Shown: one piece after another, positions 9,041-18,173 of the stretch
Layout: every line of letters begins with the position of its first letter
Numbering within the stretch: the stretch's first letter is position 1
Source: Ensifer sp. LCM 4579
Lineage (GTDB): Bacteria > Pseudomonadota > Alphaproteobacteria > Rhizobiales > Rhizobiaceae
Direction: 5' to 3'
DNA length: 64,000 bases
NCBI RefSeq assembly: GCF_001854885.1
Contig: NZ_MDDV01000004.1
Location: forward strand, 172,064-236,063
The notes under the pieces: generated by a model
Database searches by the model: none
Seen by the model: only the letters and a program-made list of their open reading frames with translations
Told to the model about the DNA's origin: nothing
Translations under genes and position numbers: made by a program

Positions 9041-9146
9041 CAGCGCCGAGCGTCTTACCAGACGCACAAAGGTCGCTCTACCACTTTGAATTTCTGCATG
9101 TCTTTGTCCTTGAATCGAGTTCGATTCAAGGAGACGTGCAGTAGCA
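9041..9146. repeat. Rhizobial mosaic intergenic palindromic element, full-length copy
   Basis: The left module carries CAGCGCCGAGCGTCT and AGACGCACAAAGGTCG. The right module is a long hairpin whose core is CCTTGAATCGA-GT-TCGATTCAAGG (9108-9131), flanked by TGCATGTCT and AGACGTGCA. A close relative lies at 38727, and other copies or parts are at 32108, 41766, 47871, 49867, 59178 and 63975. It resembles the RIME/BIME-like elements described in Sinorhizobium. Confidence 0.8.
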
Positions 9147-9184
9147 CGGATCGCCTCCGGCGACGCTGCCTATTGCAACAACCC

Positions 9185-9395
9185 ACAGGAATACTCAGCT
9201 GGGACAATTTCGCCTTTTGCCCGCAGGTGCGCCACGGCGTCGGCCATATAGATCGAGTTCCAATAGACGACGCCGCGATGACGAGGTTCAAGCCCGACGC
9301 CCGGTATTGCTGGGTCTCATGGCTGCGGTCGATGACGCGCCCCTGACGGAATGTGCCGCGTAGTCCAATTGTCGATAAGGTAAGACGCAGCAAGC
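9185..9395 (-). pseudogene. Tn3-family transposase (tnpA) C-terminal remnant, frameshifted
   Basis: In one minus-strand frame the translation reads RVIDRSHETQQYRASGLNLV-IAA, the conserved C-terminal core of Tn3-family transposases. It then continues in another frame as VYWNSIYMADAVAHLRAKG. A one-base deletion next to IAA (expected IAAIVYWN) explains the switch. The end of the protein (usually HLSPLGWEHI) and the rest of the gene are missing, and no terminal inverted repeats were seen. It lies beside a repeat element at the left edge of the accessory block. Confidence 0.75.
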
Positions 9396-9412
9396 AAAGT
9401 GCAGGGATTGAT

Positions 9413-10303
9413 TCACGCTTCCCCCTTCATCGCATCGATCAAAGCACGGAAACCCGCAGATAAGTGGCGGCGACTGGGGTAGTAGAGGTAAAGCGGCTCC
9501 TCCGGCTGACACCAGTCGTCCAGAACTTGCACGAGCTCACCATCTGCAATGTGCTTTTCCGCACGGTTTTCCCAGACATAGGCAAGCGCCACACCGCTGA
9601 GCGCGGCCTCGATCATCAACTCGTGATCGTCAAGCGAAAGCGGCCCGGTAGGGTGAAAACTCACCGACTGTCCGCCCTTCTGGAAGTCCCAGGGATATCT
9701 GGCTCCGGAGGGGAACATGTTCTGGATGCAGAGATGGCGTTTGAGGTCGTGCGGCGTGATCGGCATCGATCGCCGCTCGAAATAGGCGGGCGAGCCGACG
9801 ACGACGAGGCGCAGCCGCGGCTTGATGCGGAGTGCAATCATTCCCTCGCTCACCCGCTCGCCAAACCTTATTCCAGCATCGAAACCCTCCTTGACGATAT
9901 CAGCCAAGCGATCGGTGGCGCTGATTTCCAGTTGAAGGTTGGGATTCTTCGCGAGCAAGGGCCCGATGACGTGGCCAATCACATAGGGCGCGATTGAGTT
10001 CGGCACATTGATTCTGATGCGGCCAAACGGGGTATCGCGAAATCTGTTCAGCGCATCGAGCGCGGATGTGATCTCGCCGAAAGCCGGATCGAGATACGAT
10101 TGCAAGAGGTCGCCTGCCTCCGTCAGCGAGACGCTGCGCGTCGTGCGATTCAAGAGCCGAACACCGATCCGGTTCTCGAGATTGAGGATCGCGTGGCTTA
10201 TTGCCGAAGCCGTAACGCCCCTCTCCTCGCCCGCCTTTCGAAAGCTCTTGTGCCGGGCGACGGCCGCAAAGGCTGCAAGTTCGGAAAGCTCGGAGGCGCG
10301 CAT
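9413..10303 (-). CDS. LysR-family transcriptional regulator
   Basis: This 296-residue protein has the LysR layout. An N-terminal winged helix (about residues 5-62, with AFAAVARHKSFRKAGEERGV and ASAISHAILNLENRIG) is followed by a periplasmic-binding-like effector domain from about residue 90 (GRIRINVPNSIAPYVI). It belongs to the branch next to DsdC/PecT-like regulators commonly found divergent from SDR genes. It is divergent from the SDR gene at 10453 with a 149-bp spacer, so it most likely controls that gene. The effector is unknown. Confidence 0.88.
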   Translation of the reverse strand: MRASELSELAAFAAVARHKSFRKAGEERGVTASAISHAILNLENRIGVRLLNRTTRSVSLTEAGDLLQSYLDPAFGEITSALDALNRFRDTPFGRIRINVPNSIAPYVIGHVIGPLLAKNPNLQLEISATDRLADIVKEGFDAGIRFGERVSEGMIALRIKPRLRLVVVGSPAYFERRSMPITPHDLKRHLCIQNMFPSGARYPWDFQKGGQSVSFHPTGPLSLDDHELMIEAALSGVALAYVWENRAEKHIADGELVQVLDDWCQPEEPLYLYYPSRRHLSAGFRALIDAMKGEA

Positions 10304-10452
10304 TACTGAACATCACTCATCATAGTTTCGAAAATAACAAATCTTATGCATCAGAACGATTTGGGTCAAATTTAGCCCGTCAGCACAGAGATGCGGACGC
10401 GAACAACCACATCGGCTTTGAAAGGCCGAATCGACTCTTAAAGGAATGTGTC

Positions 10453-11301
10453 ATGAAGGTCTGGTTCATCACTGGTGCATCCCGTGGCTTCGGCGCGCTG
10501 ATGACCAAAGAAGCACTGGCAGCCGGCGACGCCGTCGTCGCTACCGCCCGCAATTCAAGCACCGTCGTCGAGCAGTTTGGCGACAACCCCAACCTTCTCG
10601 CCGTCGCACTCGATGTCACGAACGAAGCCCAAGCGAAGGAAGCGGCTGCAAAGGCCATCGAGCGTTTCGGCCGCATCGACATCCTCGTCAACAATGCCGG
10701 TTATGGTCTGCTCGGCGCAGTCGAGGAAGCGACGGCAGAGGAAGTCGAGAAGCTCTATGCCACCAATGTCTTCGGATTGCTGAAGGTGACGCGTGCCGTA
10801 CTGCCATACATGCGCCGCCAGCGTGCTGGTCATGTTCTGAATTTCTCGTCTGTCGGCGGATATTTCGGCTATCCCGGCTGGGGCGTCTATGGTTCCACGA
10901 AATTTGCCGTCGAAGGTCTTTCGGAGTCGCTTGCGGCGGAACTCAAGCCATTCGGCATCAAGGTCACCATCGTCGAACCGGGTTTCTTCCGCACCGATTT
11001 TCTGGCCGACAACTCGCTGTCGGTCAGTGCGGCGGCAATCCCCGACTATATCGGCACGCCGGCCGGCGACATGCGCAACTTTGCAGCCCAGGCGAACCAT
11101 GCACAGCCGGGTGACCCGGCGAAGCTCGCCGCCGGGATCGTCACCCTGGTCAACGCGCCCAACCCGCCGCTCCGTATGCCCTTTGGAAGCGACACGGTCG
11201 CCGTGATCGAGGAGCAGAATGCCGATGTTGCCAGGGAGCTTGCCGAGTGGCGCGAACTTGCGCTCTCCACGGATTTCCCGAAGGAAGAGATAGCCGCCTG
11301 A
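10453..11301 (+). CDS. Short-chain dehydrogenase/reductase
   Basis: This 282-residue classical SDR is an NAD(P)-dependent oxidoreductase with a Rossmann fold. It has TGASRGFG at residues 8-15 for cofactor binding, LDVTN near residue 55, NNAG near residue 83, catalytic Ser in NFSSVGGYFG, and YGSTK with catalytic Tyr and Lys. The PGFFRTDFL segment follows. AAAGGAATG precedes the ATG. It is divergent from the LysR gene and 175 bp before an AraC gene. The substrate is unknown; the nearby aldehyde oxidoreductase suggests alcohol/aldehyde chemistry (inference). Confidence 0.88.
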   Translation: MKVWFITGASRGFGALMTKEALAAGDAVVATARNSSTVVEQFGDNPNLLAVALDVTNEAQAKEAAAKAIERFGRIDILVNNAGYGLLGAVEEATAEEVEKLYATNVFGLLKVTRAVLPYMRRQRAGHVLNFSSVGGYFGYPGWGVYGSTKFAVEGLSESLAAELKPFGIKVTIVEPGFFRTDFLADNSLSVSAAAIPDYIGTPAGDMRNFAAQANHAQPGDPAKLAAGIVTLVNAPNPPLRMPFGSDTVAVIEEQNADVARELAEWRELALSTDFPKEEIAA

Positions 11302-11476
11302 AACCTTCTCCGTGGCTCCGTTCGCAATCAGGCCAACGGAGCCATCGCACTCGACAAGAACGGGCGAATGCCCACGTCAGCAGCGACCGACAAAAGTGTT
11401 ACTTATCGATCGCCGCGAGAGATGCTAAGCCTCGCAGGAGACATAGGCTCCTGCAGATCGATAGGAGATGTCCTCC

Positions 11477-12367
11477 ATGGGCGGAAATGCGCTTGCGGAT
11501 ACGACGGTTCATGTTCGCCGTTTGCAAGGAGGCGTATCACCCCCTGTCGTTCCAGAGGCGTTTTCCGGCGACACACGGCTCGTTGGCCGCTGGCATAACA
11601 AGCCATTCGAATACGATTTGCCGGCCCTCGAAGATCATATTCTTTCCGCGACATATGCCGGTACCGGCACCGCCTCGGTCAAGATCGGCCGCCAAACGAT
11701 TTCTGCTCCGGCAAGGTCCGGGATGATAACGTTCTGGCCGAGAGGGCATAAAGGATTCTGGCGCGTGGATGGTGCCGTCGAGGTCTCCAACGCCTTCCTG
11801 GGGCGTAGTCGCCTTGTCGCCTGCTCGGATCAGGTGGGTAATGGTCGGGAACCCGACCTTCTCGGCCGTGTGCATTTCAGCGACCCCAAACTGTTCACGA
11901 TCATGAGGTTGATCAACGACGAAGTCAGTTCGGGCGATGCGATTTCGCACCTGTTCATTGAGCAACTCCTCGATCTTGTTTGCCTCCAGCTCCTCAGGGC
12001 CCACTCCTCAACTTCGGTGCCGATCTCGCCGGGGCCGCGGCGCGGTCTGTCGAATTGGCAAGTCAAGCGCGTGACGACCTATATACGCGAACATCTCGCA
12101 GAGAATATCCGGCTTCAGGAACTGGCGGATCTGGTCAATTTGAGCCGCTTCCATTTCTGCACGGCCTTCCGTACGGCTACCGGGCATACGCCTTATGGGT
12201 GGTTGACCCGCCAGCGGATCGCCTATGCCAAGACGCTGCTCAAGGACCGAACGCTGCGCATCATCGATATCGCTCTTATCGTCGGATACGAAACACAATC
12301 GTCTTTCTCCGCGAGCTTTCGCAAGGTGGTGGGCCTCACACCGAGCGAGTTCCGCCGGCGACTCTGA
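11477..12367 (+). CDS. AraC-family transcriptional regulator
   Basis: This protein of about 296 residues has an N-terminal cupin-like sensing region (VGRWHNKPFEYDL, ATYAGTGTASVKIG) and a C-terminal double helix-turn-helix AraC domain in the last 100 residues (NIRLQELADLVNLSRFHFCT, then IIDIALIVGYETQSSFSASF). The ATG at 11477 stands 9 bp after GGAG; an ATG at 11468 is in frame but touches the GGAG. The leader has an inverted repeat GCAGGAG/CTCCTGC (11434-11454) that could pair near the start. It lies upstream of the molybdenum hydroxylase genes and is their likely regulator. Confidence 0.85.
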   Translation: MGGNALADTTVHVRRLQGGVSPPVVPEAFSGDTRLVGRWHNKPFEYDLPALEDHILSATYAGTGTASVKIGRQTISAPARSGMITFWPRGHKGFWRVDGAVEVSNAFLGRSRLVACSDQVGNGREPDLLGRVHFSDPKLFTIMRLINDEVSSGDAISHLFIEQLLDLVCLQLLRAHSSTSVPISPGPRRGLSNWQVKRVTTYIREHLAENIRLQELADLVNLSRFHFCTAFRTATGHTPYGWLTRQRIAYAKTLLKDRTLRIIDIALIVGYETQSSFSASFRKVVGLTPSEFRRRL

Positions 12368-12517
12368 AGATCAGGCCCTGGTTCGGCACGGCTGTCTGTC
12401 GAGCCGCGCCTGTCGATCGTCGCAACATCGAAACAACTTCAAAAGATCGCGACAGTGACGTGGCGGTATGGATTCTATTGTCTGCCCCGATCATCTAGCT
12501 GAAGAGGATGTTCCTTC

Positions 12518-13120
12518 ATGGCCGAGAATCCATCAGAACTGCATCCGCCCGGTCCTATCATCTCGCGCCGGGAAGCGCTTCAGGCAACAGCCGCGGCAGC
12601 GGCACTGGCAGCCTTGCCGTCAGCATCTGTGGCGGCGACGAATGCCGCTGCCGCAAACACCGTGACTTTGACGATGACCGTGAACGGGCGTGCCCACACA
12701 CTGACCATCGACCCGCGCCAGTCGGTACTGGACGTCCTGCGCGAGACCCTCAATCTGACCGGTACGAAGAAGGGTTGCAACCAAGGTGCCTGCGGCGCGT
12801 GCACCGTTCTTGTGAACGGCAAACGTATCGTCTCCTGCCTCACATTGGCATCCATGCACGACGGCGCCCGGATCGAAACGATCGAGGGGCTCGAGAAGGA
12901 CGGCGCGCTTCATCCCCTCCAGGAAGCCTTCGTGGAGCACGACGGATTGCAGTGCGGATTCTGCACGCCTGGCCAGATCATGTCCGGTCTCGGCTGCATT
13001 GCCGAAGGCCACGCGGGCTCGCCGGAGGAAATCCAGTTCTGGATGAGCGGCAATATCTGTCGCTGCGGCGCCTATCCAGGCATCGTCGCAGCCGTTGCCG
13101 ACGCGGCCGGGAGGACCTGA
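12518..13120 (+). CDS. paoA: Periplasmic aldehyde oxidoreductase, 2Fe-2S subunit (PaoA/YagT-like)
   Basis: This 200-residue iron-sulfur subunit of a xanthine-oxidase-family enzyme carries electrons from the molybdenum centre to FAD. A twin-arginine signal is visible near residues 17-40 (SRREALQATAAAAALAAL), so the complex is probably exported folded by Tat. The plant-type 2Fe-2S site is GCNQGACGACTVLVNGK with a following Cys in RIVSCL. The second cluster is CGFCTPGQIMS and GNICRCGAYPGI. GAAGAGGATG precedes the ATG. It is tightly followed by the FAD and molybdenum subunits, four and minus four bases apart. Confidence 0.88.
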   Translation: MAENPSELHPPGPIISRREALQATAAAAALAALPSASVAATNAAAANTVTLTMTVNGRAHTLTIDPRQSVLDVLRETLNLTGTKKGCNQGACGACTVLVNGKRIVSCLTLASMHDGARIETIEGLEKDGALHPLQEAFVEHDGLQCGFCTPGQIMSGLGCIAEGHAGSPEEIQFWMSGNICRCGAYPGIVAAVADAAGRT

Positions 13121-13123
13121 CCC

Positions 13124-14101
13124 ATGTTCCCCTTCACTTTGGAGAAGCCTCGTAGCACCGAAGACGCGATTGCGGCGGCCGCTTCCGGCGCGCGCTTCAT
13201 TGCCGGCGGCACGACACTCATCGACCTGATGCGCGAGCAGGTCGAGTGTCCGGATCGGCTCATCGACATCAACAGCCTTCCGTTCGGCGGCATCCGCGTA
13301 GAGGGTGAAGATCTGGTCATCGGCGCACTGGCGCGCATGGCCGAGGTCGCCGCAGATCCGAACGTCCAACGCCTGCAACCGCTGATCGCGGAAAGCCTGA
13401 TCGAGGGCGCGTCGCCGCAACTGCGGAACATGGCGTCGATGGGCGGAAACCTGCTGCAGCGGGTGCGCTGTCCTTATTTTCGAATGCTGGATGCCGGCTG
13501 CAACAAGCGCACACCCGGCTCCGGCTGCGCCGCGATCGACGGATTGAATTCCGGTCATGCGATCCTCGGCACGAGCGATCACTGCGTCGCCACGCACCCA
13601 TCCGACGTTGCGGTCGCGCTGGTGGCACTCGACGCCACGATGCGGGTCAAAGGGCCGCAAGGCGAGCGCAGCTTCCCCGTCGAAGAGCTCTTCCGGCTGC
13701 CGGGCGACACGCCGCATCTCGAACACACATTGCTGCCGGGCGAGCTCATCGTCGAAATCCGTGTGCCGGGCGGACCACACAGCCGCCGGGCCCGGTATCT
13801 GAAGGTCCGCGACCGCGCCTCCTATGAATTCGCGCTGGTTTCGGCGGCCGCCGCGCTTTCGATCGAGGATGGCGTGATCCGCGAAGTCCGTCTCGCCGTC
13901 GGCGGGGTCGGCACACGGCCGTGGCGGCTGCGGGATTGTGAAGCCGCACTGGTAGGAACGAGACCGGAGCGTCGGGCCTTCGAGGAAGCTGCGCAGCTCG
14001 CCAGGCAGGGCGCGCGGCCGTTGCGTCACAACCAATTCAAAGTCGAACTCTTGCCGCGGACGGTCGTCCGGGCGCTGGCACTGGCGGGAGAAGTGGCATG
14101 A
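13124..14101 (+). CDS. paoB: Periplasmic aldehyde oxidoreductase, FAD subunit (PaoB/YagS-like)
   Basis: This 325-residue CO-dehydrogenase-type flavoprotein subunit has the FAD-binding segments FIAGGTTLIDLM (residues 26-37) and NMASMGGNLLQRVRC (near residues 103-117). Between these and the C-terminal CODH-like domain is an insert with several cysteines (RCPYF, DAGCNK, GSGCAA, DHCVATHPSD). In Escherichia coli PaoB the matching insert holds an additional 4Fe-4S cluster, so the same is inferred here. It has no signal of its own and would be exported with the Tat-tagged small subunit. Its stop overlaps the start of the large subunit (ATGA). Confidence 0.88.
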   Translation: MFPFTLEKPRSTEDAIAAAASGARFIAGGTTLIDLMREQVECPDRLIDINSLPFGGIRVEGEDLVIGALARMAEVAADPNVQRLQPLIAESLIEGASPQLRNMASMGGNLLQRVRCPYFRMLDAGCNKRTPGSGCAAIDGLNSGHAILGTSDHCVATHPSDVAVALVALDATMRVKGPQGERSFPVEELFRLPGDTPHLEHTLLPGELIVEIRVPGGPHSRRARYLKVRDRASYEFALVSAAAALSIEDGVIREVRLAVGGVGTRPWRLRDCEAALVGTRPERRAFEEAAQLARQGARPLRHNQFKVELLPRTVVRALALAGEVA

Positions 14102-16305
14102 ATGTGAGCTCCATCGGAAAACCTCTGACCCGTGTCGACGGTCGCGCCAAGGTCACCGGCACGGCACGCTACGCCGCCGACTTCAACCAACCGGGCCAGC
14201 TCTACGCCGTGATCGTCAGCGCCACTGTCGGTCTCGGCCGAGTGACGGAGATCGCCAGCACCGAGGTCGAGCGCATGCCGGGCGTCGTTGCCGTGATAAC
14301 GCACCGCAATGCGCAGAAGCTGCCCTATCTGCCGCATAAAGGGGTCATAGACCCGGCCGTGGGTGAGCGCCTTCATGTCTTGCAGGACGACCAGGTGCAC
14401 TTTTACGGTCAACCCGTTGCCATCGTTGTTGCGGACAACCTCGATCACGCCGAGCGCGCTGCGGCCGCACTGCGTATCACATACGCGGCTAGGCGGCCGC
14501 TCGTCGACCATGCAGACCGGACCATAGAGAGGATAGCTCCGAAGTCGGCCGACGGATCACGCGGCGACGCCGATGTCGCGGTGACGCAGGCACCGGTCAT
14601 GATCGACGAGGCCTATGAGATTGCCCGAGAAAACCACAATCCCATGGAGCCGCACGCGACGACCGCTGCATGGAGCGGCGATCGACTGACGCTTTGGAGC
14701 AAGAGCCAGTACCTGGTCAATGAGCAAGCCGAGATCGCCGCGGTGTTTGGTCTGCCCGTCGAGAATGTGGAGGTCATCTGCCCCTTCATTGGTGGAGCCT
14801 TTGGAACAAGTCTGAGGACCTGGCCGCATGTCACCCTGGCGGCACTTGCCGCGCGCCAAACAGGGCGAACCGTCAAGCTTGTGCTGAGCCGCAAGCAGAT
14901 GTTCTTCACGACCGGCCACCGGCCGCGCACGCTTCAACGGATTGCGCTTGGCGCGACGCCGGATGGCAAGCTTACCGGAGTGATACACGAAGGTACGGGC
15001 GAAACGAGCCGCTACGAGCAGTTCACGGAGGCACTGACCGCCGCCACCGCCTACCTGTATTCCTGCCCCAATGTGCGCACCCAGTACCGCCTGGCGCAAC
15101 TCGACACCAGCACGCCCAATCACATGCGTGGTCCTGGTGAGGCAAGCGGCATCTTTGCGCTCGAAAGTGCGATGGACGAGCTGTCCTATAAGCTCGGGAT
15201 CGATCCGATCGAATTGAGGCGGCGAAATGAACCTCGACGCGACGAAGCCGAAAACAAGCCGTTCTCCAGTCGCTCACTGATGCAATGTTATGAGCTCGGG
15301 TCTGAGCGCTTCGGCTGGGCTCGGAGAACACCTGAACCGCGTTCCATGCGCGACGGGCGTCTTCTGATCGGCCTGGGAGCCGCAACCGCCACCTATCCGG
15401 CCTACCATGCGCCTGCAAGCGCCAGAGTACGGCTGCTCGCGGACGGTCTGGCCGAAGTCGAGGCGGCGGCTAGCGACATGGGACCAGGAACCTATACGTC
15501 CATGACCCAAGTCGCGGCGGAATTCCTCGGATTGCCACCGGAGCAGGTTCGCTTCAGGCTCGGCCAGTCTGCCTATCCACAGACGCCGTCGCATGGCGGA
15601 TCATGGACCATGGCGTCGGTGGGATCGGCAATTCGAGCGGCCTGTGTAGAGGCGCAGGCGCAGGCAGCAAGCCGGGCCGTCGCGGATAGCGGCTCACCGG
15701 TCTTTGAAGCGTCGGTGGACGATCTCGAGTGGAGCGAAGGACGCCTGCGGCGCCGTGGAGATGCCTCGCCTGGTATGTCCTATCGGGACATCATCGCCAG
15801 GACCGGCACGCCGGTGGAGGCGGAGGGATCTGCACAGCGCGATCCCGAAGTGGCGGAAGGCTATTCGATGCATTCCTTCGGCGCGGTGTTCGCCGAAGTC
15901 GCCATTGACCCCGATGTCGGAACCATCCGCGTGCGTCGTATCGTCGGGGCATATGGCATCGGGCGCGTCGTCAATCCGCTGCTTGCCAGAAGCCAATGCA
16001 CGGGCGGCATGATCGGCGGCATCGGCATGGCGTTGATGGAGCGCACAGTCCTAGATCCGCGTGATGGCCGACCGGTCAATGCCCATATGGCCGACTACCT
16101 CATGCCCGTGAATCTCGATGTTCCGAAATTGGAGGCATACTTCGTCGACGAGGTCGATCCGCATGTAAACCCGCTTGGCGTGAAAGGGCTCGGCGAGATC
16201 GCTCTGGTGGGTACCGCACCGGCGATAGCCAATGCAGTATTCCATGCGACGGGCAGGCGTGTGCGCTCCCTGCCGATCCACATCGAGGATGTCCTGACCG
16301 CATAA
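14098..16305 (+). CDS. paoC: Periplasmic aldehyde oxidoreductase, molybdenum subunit (PaoC/YagR-like)
   Basis: This 735-residue catalytic subunit binds a molybdopterin cofactor and oxidises aldehydes to acids. It begins with the family pattern IGKPLTRVDGRAKVTGTARYAAD. It has CPFIGGAFGTSLRTWPH for the cofactor, NHMRGPGEASGIFALESAMDELS, GGSWTMASVGSAIRAAC, and the C-terminal GVKGLGEIALVGTAPAIANAV whose Glu is the expected catalytic base. The length matches PaoC. No XdhC/PaoD-type maturation factor lies beside it, so cofactor insertion must rely on a gene elsewhere. It converges on murI with a 29-bp gap. Confidence 0.88.
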   Translation: MNVSSIGKPLTRVDGRAKVTGTARYAADFNQPGQLYAVIVSATVGLGRVTEIASTEVERMPGVVAVITHRNAQKLPYLPHKGVIDPAVGERLHVLQDDQVHFYGQPVAIVVADNLDHAERAAAALRITYAARRPLVDHADRTIERIAPKSADGSRGDADVAVTQAPVMIDEAYEIARENHNPMEPHATTAAWSGDRLTLWSKSQYLVNEQAEIAAVFGLPVENVEVICPFIGGAFGTSLRTWPHVTLAALAARQTGRTVKLVLSRKQMFFTTGHRPRTLQRIALGATPDGKLTGVIHEGTGETSRYEQFTEALTAATAYLYSCPNVRTQYRLAQLDTSTPNHMRGPGEASGIFALESAMDELSYKLGIDPIELRRRNEPRRDEAENKPFSSRSLMQCYELGSERFGWARRTPEPRSMRDGRLLIGLGAATATYPAYHAPASARVRLLADGLAEVEAAASDMGPGTYTSMTQVAAEFLGLPPEQVRFRLGQSAYPQTPSHGGSWTMASVGSAIRAACVEAQAQAASRAVADSGSPVFEASVDDLEWSEGRLRRRGDASPGMSYRDIIARTGTPVEAEGSAQRDPEVAEGYSMHSFGAVFAEVAIDPDVGTIRVRRIVGAYGIGRVVNPLLARSQCTGGMIGGIGMALMERTVLDPRDGRPVNAHMADYLMPVNLDVPKLEAYFVDEVDPHVNPLGVKGLGEIALVGTAPAIANAVFHATGRRVRSLPIHIEDVLTA

Positions 16306-16334
16306 CCATGGCAACGGCCTTCTGACGTCGCGCC

Positions 16335-17153
16335 CTACTGGGAACGAACGGTAAGCCCGAAGCCCTGCATCAGCCGGCGCGTGGCGAAATCCGGCTTGCC
16401 GGAGGTGAAGATCGCCGGATCCTCGCCGGCGAGCGGCTCGAAGCCGTTCGGCAGCGCCACCAGCGAGCGTGCACGCCGAGCAATTGCCTCGGCGGGATCC
16501 AGCCAGTCGACCGGCCACGGCGCCAGCCGCCGGAAGACATTGCCCATGAAGGGATAATGGGTGCAGGCGAGCACGACGATGTCTGTCTTCCGCCCGTCGA
16601 GTTCCACGAAGCAGGGGGCGATCTCCGCGAGGACGGCGTCGTCCTCCAGCTTTTCGCCGCGAATATAGGCCTCAGCCATCCGCGCCAGGTTTTCCGAACC
16701 CACGAGCCGCACGTGGCATTGCGAGGCAAAGGACTGGATGAGATCGCGGGTGTAGGCGCGCTTGACCGTGCCGGGCGTGGCGAGAACCGCAACCACTCCC
16801 GAGCGCGTGCGCTCGGCCGCCGGCTTGATTGCCGGCACCGTGCCGACGAAGGTCATTTGAGGATAGGCGGCGCGCAGGTCCGCCCCGACCAGGGTGAAGG
16901 CCGTGTTGCAGGCGATGATGCAGATTTCCGGATCGTGTTCGGCCAGCAATCTGCCGAACAGCGCGATCACGCGCTCCGTGAGGGCGCCCTCCTCCCAACC
17001 GCCATAGGGAAAGCCGGCGTCGTCGGCGACATAGATGAAATGCCGCTCGGGCATCAGCACCCGCGCTTCGCGCAGCACCGTCAGCCCGCCGATGCCGCTG
17101 TCGAAGACCAGAATGGGTTTCGGTTCAGTCGTCGTCACCGCCGCTCCGTGCAT
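16335..17153 (-). CDS. murI: Glutamate racemase
   Basis: This 272-residue enzyme makes D-glutamate for peptidoglycan. It shows the paired catalytic cysteines in [12 protein letters not shown] and [11 protein letters not shown], plus the N-terminal [13 protein letters not shown] with the conserved Asp and Ser. It overlaps the 3' end of trmJ by 29 bp. The ATG at 17153 gives [14 protein letters not shown] at 17138 is an alternative start with a weak GGCGG ahead of it, and the sequence does not decide between them. Co-transcription with trmJ is likely. Confidence 0.92.
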   Translation of the reverse strand: MHGAAVTTTEPKPILVFDSGIGGLTVLREARVLMPERHFIYVADDAGFPYGGWEEGALTERVIALFGRLLAEHDPEICIIACNTAFTLVGADLRAAYPQMTFVGTVPAIKPAAERTRSGVVAVLATPGTVKRAYTRDLIQSFASQCHVRLVGSENLARMAEAYIRGEKLEDDAVLAEIAPCFVELDGRKTDIVVLACTHYPFMGNVFRRLAPWPVDWLDPAEAIARRARSLVALPNGFEPLAGEDPAIFTSGKPDFATRRLMQGFGLTVRSQ

Positions 17154-17952
17154 TCCTGCCCCGGTCCGGAGCGCCCGAACCGCGCGGGTTTTCCCGCGTG
17201 AAGCGGTCGAGCGAGGAGATGACGCCGCGCAGCACCTGGATTTCGGATTCGGTGAAGCCCGGTCTTGTCAGGACAGCGCGCAGGTTTTCCATCAGTTTCG
17301 GTTTCTTGTCGGCGGGACGGAAATAATTGCGTGCCTCCAGCGCCTCCTCCATATGGTCGACCAGGCCCTGAAGCTGCTCTTTCGTGGCAGGACGCTGCGC
17401 AATCGCCTGGAACGAGGTCTCGTCCTCGGAGGCCATTCCTGTCTTCAGCCATTCATAGGACATGAGCAGCACGGCCTGCGCCAGGTTCAGCGACGCGAAA
17501 GCAGGATTGACCGGGAACGTGACGATCTCGTCGGCAAGCGACACCTCCTCATTGGTCAAGCCCGTACGCTCGCGGCCGAAGATGATCCCGACCGCCTCAC
17601 CGTCCTTAAAGCGTGTGCGTAACTCCCGCGCCGCGACGATTGGCGAGCGCACCGGCTTGAAGCCGTCGCGATCGCGGGCAGTGGTCGCATAAACGAAATT
17701 GAGATCGGCGATCGCCTCTTCGAGCGAGCCATAGAGCTTGGCATTGTCGATCACGTGGTCGGCCCGGCTTGCAGCGGACCGCGCCTTCTCGTTCGGCCAG
17801 CCATCGCGCGGATTGACGAGCCTCAGTTCCGACAGCCCGAAATTCGCCATGGCGCGCGCCACCATGCCGATATTCTCGCCGAGTTGCGGATAGGCGAGAA
17901 TGATCGCGGGGCCTTCCGTCAAGAGTTCGCGCTCACTGTTGGTCCCTGCCAT
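17125..17952 (-). CDS. trmJ: tRNA (cytidine/uridine-2'-O-)-methyltransferase TrmJ-type
   Basis: This 275-residue SPOUT-class methyltransferase modifies ribose 2'-OH, in E. coli at tRNA position 32. Features are [20 protein letters not shown] at the N-terminus, and the knotted AdoMet-site segments [15 protein letters not shown] and [20 protein letters not shown]. The start is the ATG at 17952 with AAGGATGG ahead. The frame continues upstream, but that part reads as Lys/Trp/Arg-rich noncoding sequence. It lies upstream of and overlaps murI. Confidence 0.85.
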   Translation of the reverse strand: MAGTNSERELLTEGPAIILAYPQLGENIGMVARAMANFGLSELRLVNPRDGWPNEKARSAASRADHVIDNAKLYGSLEEAIADLNFVYATTARDRDGFKPVRSPIVAARELRTRFKDGEAVGIIFGRERTGLTNEEVSLADEIVTFPVNPAFASLNLAQAVLLMSYEWLKTGMASEDETSFQAIAQRPATKEQLQGLVDHMEEALEARNYFRPADKKPKLMENLRAVLTRPGFTESEIQVLRGVISSLDRFTRENPRGSGAPDRGRNARSGGDDD

Positions 17953-18081
17953 GCCATCCTTGCCTTCGTCTTCTTTCGGCGCCTCCCTCGCACAAATGGC
18001 GCGAAAATTAAAGCTGCTTTCGTTCCCGGACGGGTCCTTCTGCCACCGGTCCGCGTAGATTGAAAGTTTCGGCCAAGCATG

Positions 18082-18110
18082 CTTTGCCTTCCGGACCCAC
18101 GGTGCTATAG
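18082..18110 (+). promoter_or_regulatory. Candidate sigma-70 promoter of icd
   Basis: CTTTGC (18082-18087) and CTATAG (18105-18110) are separated by 17 bp, close to the rhizobial pattern, and lie 64 bp ahead of the icd ATG. Confidence 0.5.
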
Positions 18111-18173
18111 GGCTCTGGATTTTTCCACCGGAGGGACATCGAGCCGGTGTCCCGCAAAGCACGAGGCATGTTC

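Noticed and set aside
9055..9393. A 112-codon minus-strand gene
   Set aside because: It joins part of the Tn3 transposase remnant to a repeat element through a frameshift; it is not an intact gene.
12620..14035. A 471-codon minus-strand frame
   Set aside because: Antisense to paoA and paoB, which carry all expected cofactor motifs.
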